NCBI RefSeq assembly: GCF_900107975.1
Contig: NZ_FNVF01000007.1
Location: 30,954 to 94,953, forward strand
Source of the DNA: Paenibacillus sp. UNC499MF
GTDB taxonomy: Bacteria; Bacillota; Bacilli; Paenibacillales; NBRC-103111
DNA: 64,000 nucleotides
Reading direction: 5' to 3'
Positions 60,247-64,000 of the stretch are shown here, one piece after another; position 1 is the stretch's first letter; the number at the start of each line of letters is the position of its first letter. The notes under the pieces were generated by a model. It was not told the origin of the DNA and ran no database searches. It saw only the letters and a program-made list of their open reading frames with translations. The position numbers were made by a program, and so were the translations under genes.

Positions 60247-60297
60247 TTGGCAAGGATGATGGTAAGATATAAAACCCGCCGTTAACAAATTCTAAAT

Positions 60298-60395
60298 CTA
60301 TACACAGAGTTATACACAAATCAACAGACTAAAATATCAAGCTGTGCATAAGTTTGAAAAATTTATAAACATATCCACATGTGGATTTATCCACA
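60298..60395. promoter_or_regulatory. Cluster of DnaA boxes outside oriC context
   Basis: Perfect TTATNCACA matches at 60310-60318 (TTATACACA), 60343-60351 (minus strand, TTATGCACA) and 60387-60395 (TTATCCACA), plus one-mismatch copies at 60298-60306 and 60371-60379, in AT-rich DNA. No dnaA, dnaN or rnpA is near. Confidence 0.75.
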
Positions 60396-60428
60396 GTTTT
60401 CGGCACGGACTAGTCTGTAATTTTTATG

Positions 60429-60479
60429 TTGACAGTTAGAGGATTAAAACCTATCATAGGATTATACCCGTATGGGTAT
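60429..60479 (+). promoter_or_regulatory. Promoter and CstR operator of the rhodanese-cstR operon
   Basis: TTGACA (60429-60434), 17 bp, TATCAT (60452-60457); then ATACCC-GTAT-GGGTAT (60464-60479), with perfect 6-bp arms, over the transcription start. Same arrangement as at 27256. Confidence 0.85.
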
Positions 60480-60525
60480 ATTACCGGAGATAATAAAGAC
60501 AGATACGATATAAGGAGAGAGCTGT

Positions 60526-60846
60526 ATGGCTTTTCAAATTCCAAAAAGCTGTACCCCGGAAGAGGTCGCCGCACGGCTTCGAGACGGTGAGGATATGTTT
60601 ATCCTGGATGTCAGGGAAGATGGTGAATGGGCGGACGGGCATATCGGGCAGGCCGTTCATATCCCGTTGGGACAGCTGATGCAGAGAATTGACGAGTTGG
60701 ACCGGGGCCGGGAAATTACAGTTGTATGCCGAAGCGGCAGCCGCAGCGGATTGGCCTGTGAACTGCTTGCAGAGCATAATTTCAACGTCGTTAACATGAC
60801 CGGCGGTATGAACGACTGGACGGACCGGGTTTCATACGGGCGTTAG
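60526..60846 (+). CDS. Single-domain rhodanese sulfurtransferase
   Basis: 106 residues with the full rhodanese pattern: FILDVREDGEWADGHI and active-site loop VVCRSGSRSG around Cys72 or so. AGGAG precedes the ATG. First gene behind a CstR operator, followed by a second rhodanese-like protein and cstR. Moves sulfane sulfur. Confidence 0.93.
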   Translation: MAFQIPKSCTPEEVAARLRDGEDMFILDVREDGEWADGHIGQAVHIPLGQLMQRIDELDRGREITVVCRSGSRSGLACELLAEHNFNVVNMTGGMNDWTDRVSYGR

Positions 60847-60934
60847 AGCAAGAGGGAAAGCGCCGCAAAAGACGGCGGATAGACCGGCAACCGATTTATA
60901 GCTGTCAACAGCGTGAATAGGGAGGGAATGTCGA

Positions 60935-61345
60935 ATGATTATGTGGGAGATCATCGCGGGAATGATGATCTTGGCGCTTGTGCTGAGCTGGCTTCCGGTA
61001 AGGGGCTTGTCGTATCTCAGTCAAGAGAAGGCGAGAGAGCTTGTGACTTCCAGGGATGAAGGACGGATTAAAGTGCTGGACGTGCGTGACGCTTCGGATT
61101 ACGAAGAGGCGGCAGGCTTTCCTTCCATTAATATGTCCGTCGGCCGTCTCCCTTACTTGTGGAAGGATGAGTTCTCTCCGGAAGACCGGGTACTGCTCGT
61201 CGGGGACTCCAACCGTCATATCAAGAAAGCGGCCCGCTTTTTGAAAAGGCGGGGTTTCAAAGGGCTGTACGCCATGCAGCTTCGTTCTGAACTTCGCGCT
61301 CTGGGGACTTGTCCCGAGAAGACGTGCGGGGCAGGCTGCCCTTAA
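60935..61345 (+). CDS. Membrane-anchored rhodanese-like protein without the catalytic cysteine
   Basis: 136 residues. An N-terminal transmembrane helix (IIAGMMILALVLSWLPV, about 5-21), then a rhodanese fold (VLDVRDASDYEEAAGFPS). Where the catalytic cysteine loop should be, it reads VLLVGDSNRH, so the usual thiol is missing. The C-terminus ends TCPEKTCGAGCP with three cysteines. GGAGGG lies 8 nt before ATG. Perhaps the tail cysteines carry sulfur in place of the loop; that is a guess. Confidence 0.82.
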   Translation: MIMWEIIAGMMILALVLSWLPVRGLSYLSQEKARELVTSRDEGRIKVLDVRDASDYEEAAGFPSINMSVGRLPYLWKDEFSPEDRVLLVGDSNRHIKKAARFLKRRGFKGLYAMQLRSELRALGTCPEKTCGAGCP

Positions 61346-61381
61346 CAAGGACGCAATCGGCATTACACGGAAAGGAAGATC

Positions 61382-61645
61382 ATGATGAACTACGATGAAA
61401 GCATAGTCCGCCGTCTCAAGCGGATGGAAGGCCAGGTACGCGGCATTCTCAAAATGGTGGAAGATGAAAAAGACTGCAAAGATGTCGTCGCTCAGCTCTC
61501 CGCTGTCAGAAGCGCGGCCGATAAAGCGATGGCGTATATCGTAGCCACCAATCTCGAGCACTGCATCCGGCAGGAGGAACAGCAGGGCAAGGATACCGGC
61601 AAATTAGTGCAGGAAGCTGTCGAGCTTCTTATAAAAAGCCGCTGA
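61382..61645 (+). CDS. cstR: CsoR-like sulfurtransferase repressor
   Basis: 87 residues of the CsoR/RcnR family: RRLKRMEGQVRGILKMVE, DCKDVVAQLSAVRSAADK and ATNLEHC. The two cysteines are at the CsoR positions, but the copper-binding histidine four residues before the second cysteine is Asn, as in CstR, which senses persulfides through a Cys-Cys sulfur bridge. It lies behind rhodanese genes with an ATACCC-GGGTAT operator. Starts at ATG 61382 or 61385. Confidence 0.9.
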   Translation: MMNYDESIVRRLKRMEGQVRGILKMVEDEKDCKDVVAQLSAVRSAADKAMAYIVATNLEHCIRQEEQQGKDTGKLVQEAVELLIKSR

Positions 61646-61683
61646 CCGGAGGTTTCCGGGCACCCGCTGAAACATTAAATAAC

Positions 61684-61732
61684 AGAAGCTTTCCAATGAT
61701 TCCTTATGGGATTAATGGAAAGCTTCTTTTGC
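61684..61732 (+). terminator. Terminator after cstR
   Basis: AGAAGCTTTCCA pairs with TGGAAAGCTTCT, with an inner ATTCC/GGGAT stem, and T4. Confidence 0.88.
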
Positions 61733-61815
61733 TTTCGGGGGGCGTTTTTTTAACAAATTATTAAAATATGGTATGATCAGGCTGTTCCCGATCTTTGTTC
61801 AGGACCAGGAATTAA

Positions 61816-62499
61816 GTGAAGAAAGGAAGACTTTTCATCGCAATGAATACAAAATTAAACGTTTTGCTGACCCGTTCTTTTCTCGTTTGTCTTTTTCTTG
61901 CCCTATGCTTCGGCATGGTGGCGCTGCTGGTCAGCCGCCAGCAGGTTGCCATGTTCGACGAGACGATCATTTCGTTCGTGCAGGGGGCGGAAAGTCCCGG
62001 CTTAACCGCGGCAGCCGCTCTGCTGTCCGAAATCGGTTCCTCGGCCGTCGTCCCGTTCATTACGATTGCCGCCGCTCTGTATTTATACTTCGTGCTGAAG
62101 CACCGGTCGGAAGTCATTCTGCTTATCGCCGCTATCGGCGGTTCCGCTATTTTGAATACGATTCTTAAAAAGATCTTCCAGCGGGAACGCCCGACCATCA
62201 AAATTATTATGGAAGAGGCGGGATTCAGCTTCCCGAGCGGTCATTCCATGGCCGTGGTCGCCTTGTACGGCATCCTGGTTTATTTGCTTTGGAAGCATAT
62301 CTCCAGCACGGCGGGAAGAACCGTTCTCATCGTGCTGGCGTCCGCAATGATCGTGGCGATGGGACTCGCCCGTATCTACCTCGGCGTGCATTATCCGAGC
62401 GACGTGCTGGGTGGCTATCTGGCCAGCGGTTTCTGGCTGGCCGTCTGCATCTGGACGTACCGGAGCTACCGGAACAGGCGGCGGTACGCCGTAAGATAG
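61816..62499 (+). CDS. PAP2-family membrane phosphatase
   Basis: 227 residues, about six transmembrane helices, with the three phosphatase motifs KKIFQRERP, PSGHSM and ARIYLGVHYPSDVLGG. Such proteins hydrolyse undecaprenyl pyrophosphate or lipid phosphates at the membrane. GTG 61816 (AGGA upstream) and ATG 61843 (AAAGGAAG further upstream) are both possible starts. No operon partners. Confidence 0.88.
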   Translation: MKKGRLFIAMNTKLNVLLTRSFLVCLFLALCFGMVALLVSRQQVAMFDETIISFVQGAESPGLTAAAALLSEIGSSAVVPFITIAAALYLYFVLKHRSEVILLIAAIGGSAILNTILKKIFQRERPTIKIIMEEAGFSFPSGHSMAVVALYGILVYLLWKHISSTAGRTVLIVLASAMIVAMGLARIYLGVHYPSDVLGGYLASGFWLAVCIWTYRSYRNRRRYAVR

Positions 62500-63031
62500 C
62501 CGGAATGCCGGGAGGCGGGGGATAGAGAGCAAGGCCTGTACAAATGTGTTGAAGATCCGTCTTATTTCGGCCGTTCCCAACCCGTTAAACCCGGCCTCTG
62601 ACGGTTGAATACGAAGAGGCCGCATTTACGCAATAGCGACGCAACCGGGGAGTACGAGCCAGCATAAGTCCGTGCAAGGACTTAGGAAGCGGCCCGTATT
62701 AGCGAGGATTTCAGCATTGCGGGGTGAACCGCGGGAGCTGCTCCTGCCTCATGGCCTTGGTGCGTGTTTGCGCCCGTTAGGACGGCGCCTCAGAGATCCT
62801 GCAGGACCGGACGGGCCCGCATGAGCCGGGCGGGCAGGCCTTTGACGCCACAGCGATCCGCACAGGACTGGCGAATCCCGCATGAGCGGAACGGGCACTG
62901 GCCGTGCGGCGCCCGGCGCGCAAGGCTCCCGGCGGAGCTGCGGCTCGCCAGCGGCACGGCGGCCGGGGCGGGGTCCCGCGGCGCCGGAGCAATAAGCAAA
63001 AGCCCTTCGCATCGCGCGAAGGGCTTTTGCT
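62500..63031. other. 532-bp gap, GC-rich, with T-box-like motifs
   Basis: No supported gene. GGGGAGTACG (62647-62656) and GGGGTGAACCGCGG (62721-62734) resemble the start and the end of a T-box leader but with no aminoacyl-tRNA gene after them. The last part holds the terminator of the ROK gene. Confidence 0.5.
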
Positions 63032-63033
63032 TT
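62995..63033 (-). terminator. Terminator of the ROK kinase gene
   Basis: AGCAAAAGCCCTTCGC pairs perfectly with its complement around a 5-nt loop. Overlaps the end of the kinase gene region on the minus strand. Confidence 0.92.
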
Positions 63034-63979
63034 AAGACTGTTCGGCCCTCAGACGGTCGAACAGCAGCTTCGCGGCGCCGAACATGCCTGCCGTACCGCC
63101 AAGCTCGGCCGGCACGATCGCGACAGGCGCCGCCGTGTAAGCCGGCATGGTCATGTCCAGGACATGCCGGCGGATCAGATCGAACAGGAAGTCTCCCTGT
63201 TCGGTGACGGCCCCGCCCACGACGATGGCGGGCGGGTTGAACGCGTGGATGAGACCGCTGAGCCCCGTCGCGACGTACTCGGCGTACAGCCGCACGATGG
63301 CCATAGCGGTCTCGTCCCCGGCGCGGGCGCGCGCGAACAGCTCCGGCGGAGACGCTTCTATCAGCGTCTTCCCGCCCCGTTCGCGAATGAGGCGCTTCAG
63401 CGCGGTCACGGACGCGTACTGCTCCCAGCAGCCGCGGTGGCCGCACGTGCACGGTTCGCCGCCGAAAGCGACGACCATATGGCCGTAGGCTCCCGCGAAG
63501 CCGTCACGCCCGTGCAGGGGGCTGCCCTCACGGATGTAGCAGCCGCCGACCCCCGTGCCCAGCGCTACGCACAGGAACGTGTCCCAGCCCCGTCCCGCGC
63601 CAAGCCACTGCTCGCCGAGGGCGATGACGTTGACATCGTTGTCGACGGCTGCGGGCAGGCCGGACAGCTTCTCGATGTCCGCGCGCAGCGTCGTTCCGCT
63701 CCAGCCGGGCAAGTTACCGGTCGCGAAAGCTACGGTTCCTTCGCGGTTGATATAGCCGGCGCTGCCGATTCCGGTTCCGGCCAGCTTAACGCCTGCGGCA
63801 GCCGCCTCTTCTGAATACGTTTGCATAAGTCCGGCGAGCTTTGCCATTAGGCCGGCTTTTCCGGCGGACGCTTCCGTCTCGGTTTTGCGGGAGGCGAGCA
63901 CCTTTCCGTCAGGAAGGATGAGGCCGCTTTTAATGTGGGTGCCCCCAATGTCGATGCCGATCGCTGCGTAAGAAGACAT
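63032..63979 (-). CDS. ROK-family sugar kinase (glucokinase-type)
   Basis: 315 residues. ATP-binding GIDIGGTHIKSGL at the N-terminus, catalytic Asp in VDNDVNVIALGE, GTGVGGCYI, zinc site CTCGHRGCWEQYAS and IVVGGAVTEQGD near the C-terminus. No HTH, so an enzyme and not an ROK repressor. Glucokinase, fructokinase or N-acetylmannosamine kinase activity cannot be told apart here. A purine-rich GGGGGAAAAGG lies before the ATG. Confidence 0.9.
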   Translation of the reverse strand: MSSYAAIGIDIGGTHIKSGLILPDGKVLASRKTETEASAGKAGLMAKLAGLMQTYSEEAAAAGVKLAGTGIGSAGYINREGTVAFATGNLPGWSGTTLRADIEKLSGLPAAVDNDVNVIALGEQWLGAGRGWDTFLCVALGTGVGGCYIREGSPLHGRDGFAGAYGHMVVAFGGEPCTCGHRGCWEQYASVTALKRLIRERGGKTLIEASPPELFARARAGDETAMAIVRLYAEYVATGLSGLIHAFNPPAIVVGGAVTEQGDFLFDLIRRHVLDMTMPAYTAAPVAIVPAELGGTAGMFGAAKLLFDRLRAEQS

Positions 63980-64000
63980 GAACCTTTTCCCCCGCTTCGT

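Larger units (their letters stand above)
60153..60525. other. 373-bp gap: terminator, DnaA-box cluster, CstR promoter
   Basis: Holds three separate elements listed individually: hairpin 60211-60246, DnaA boxes 60298-60395, promoter and operator 60429-60479. The middle part is markedly AT-rich. Confidence 0.8.

Noticed and set aside
60298-60395. Chromosomal oriC
   Set aside because: DnaA boxes are present, but dnaA, dnaN, rpmH and the usual origin genes are missing and the flanking genes are ordinary metabolic genes.

Overview
The window looks like chromosomal DNA of a mid-GC, Gram-positive spore-former, most likely Paenibacillaceae (Paenibacillus or a close relative). The grounds are Bacillus-type AGGAGG ribosome sites with frequent GTG/TTG starts, sigma-A promoters with 16-18 bp spacers, and marker gene sets: DeoR-deo operon, adaA/adaB/alkA, YesM/YesN with an LplABC-type sugar importer lacking its own ATPase, a yrk/cst-type sulfur cluster, and a YclNOPQ-type siderophore importer. 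No species call is possible. No rRNA, tRNA or CRISPR array was found.

Layout. 1-2621: short tandem repeats, a VOC protein and a secreted 5'-nucleotidase. 2.8-8.1 kb: deoR, pupG, an MTA/SAH-type deaminase and a purine permease. 8.5-11.5 kb: an Sfp-type transferase convergent with an adaA-adaB-alkA alkylation repair operon. 11.7-18.4 kb: a LOG-family protein, then deoC-cdd-nupC-deoB-deoD-pdp. 18.7-27 kb: TetR with an MFS exporter, a broken virginiamycin B lyase, two related membrane-anchored coiled-coil proteins, and MarR with a ring-cleaving dioxygenase. 27.2-31.4 kb: CstR-regulated sulfur genes (TusA-rhodanese, rhodanese-metallo-beta-lactamase, TusA, TauE/SafE, DsrE). 31.6-34.2 kb: two secreted proteins. 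34.4-49.2 kb: YesMN-type two-component system, sugar ABC importer and three glycosidases (GH125, a GH-A protein, GH38), read as a mannoside uptake and breakdown locus. 49.2-53.1 kb: an AT-rich insertion with duplicated flanks, a DinB protein, an orphan gene and an OLD-family ATPase-TOPRIM nuclease. 53.2-57.0 kb: Fur-controlled petrobactin-type importer. 57.2-58.3 kb: a second AT-rich islet with two orphans. 58.4-64 kb: WYL regulator, DinB protein, a DnaA-box cluster, rhodanese-rhodanese-cstR operon, PAP2 phosphatase and an ROK kinase.

How it fits together. The first 18 kb is largely nucleoside salvage: an extracellular nucleotidase releases nucleosides, NupC and PbuG import nucleosides and bases, PupG, DeoD and Pdp split nucleosides, Cdd deaminates cytidine, and DeoB/DeoC turn deoxyribose-1-phosphate into acetaldehyde and glyceraldehyde-3-phosphate. 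DeoR-like sites sit at deoR, at the deaminase promoter and at the deoC promoter. In the sulfur part, matching ATACC-type palindromes sit at two promoters 33 kb apart, and the likely repressor gene (cstR) lies in the second operon, so both probably form one persulfide-response regulon. The most unusual parts are the cassette-turnover scar and defence-like genes at 49-53 kb, the non-oriC DnaA-box cluster at 60.3 kb, and the paired coiled-coil membrane proteins at 22-25 kb.
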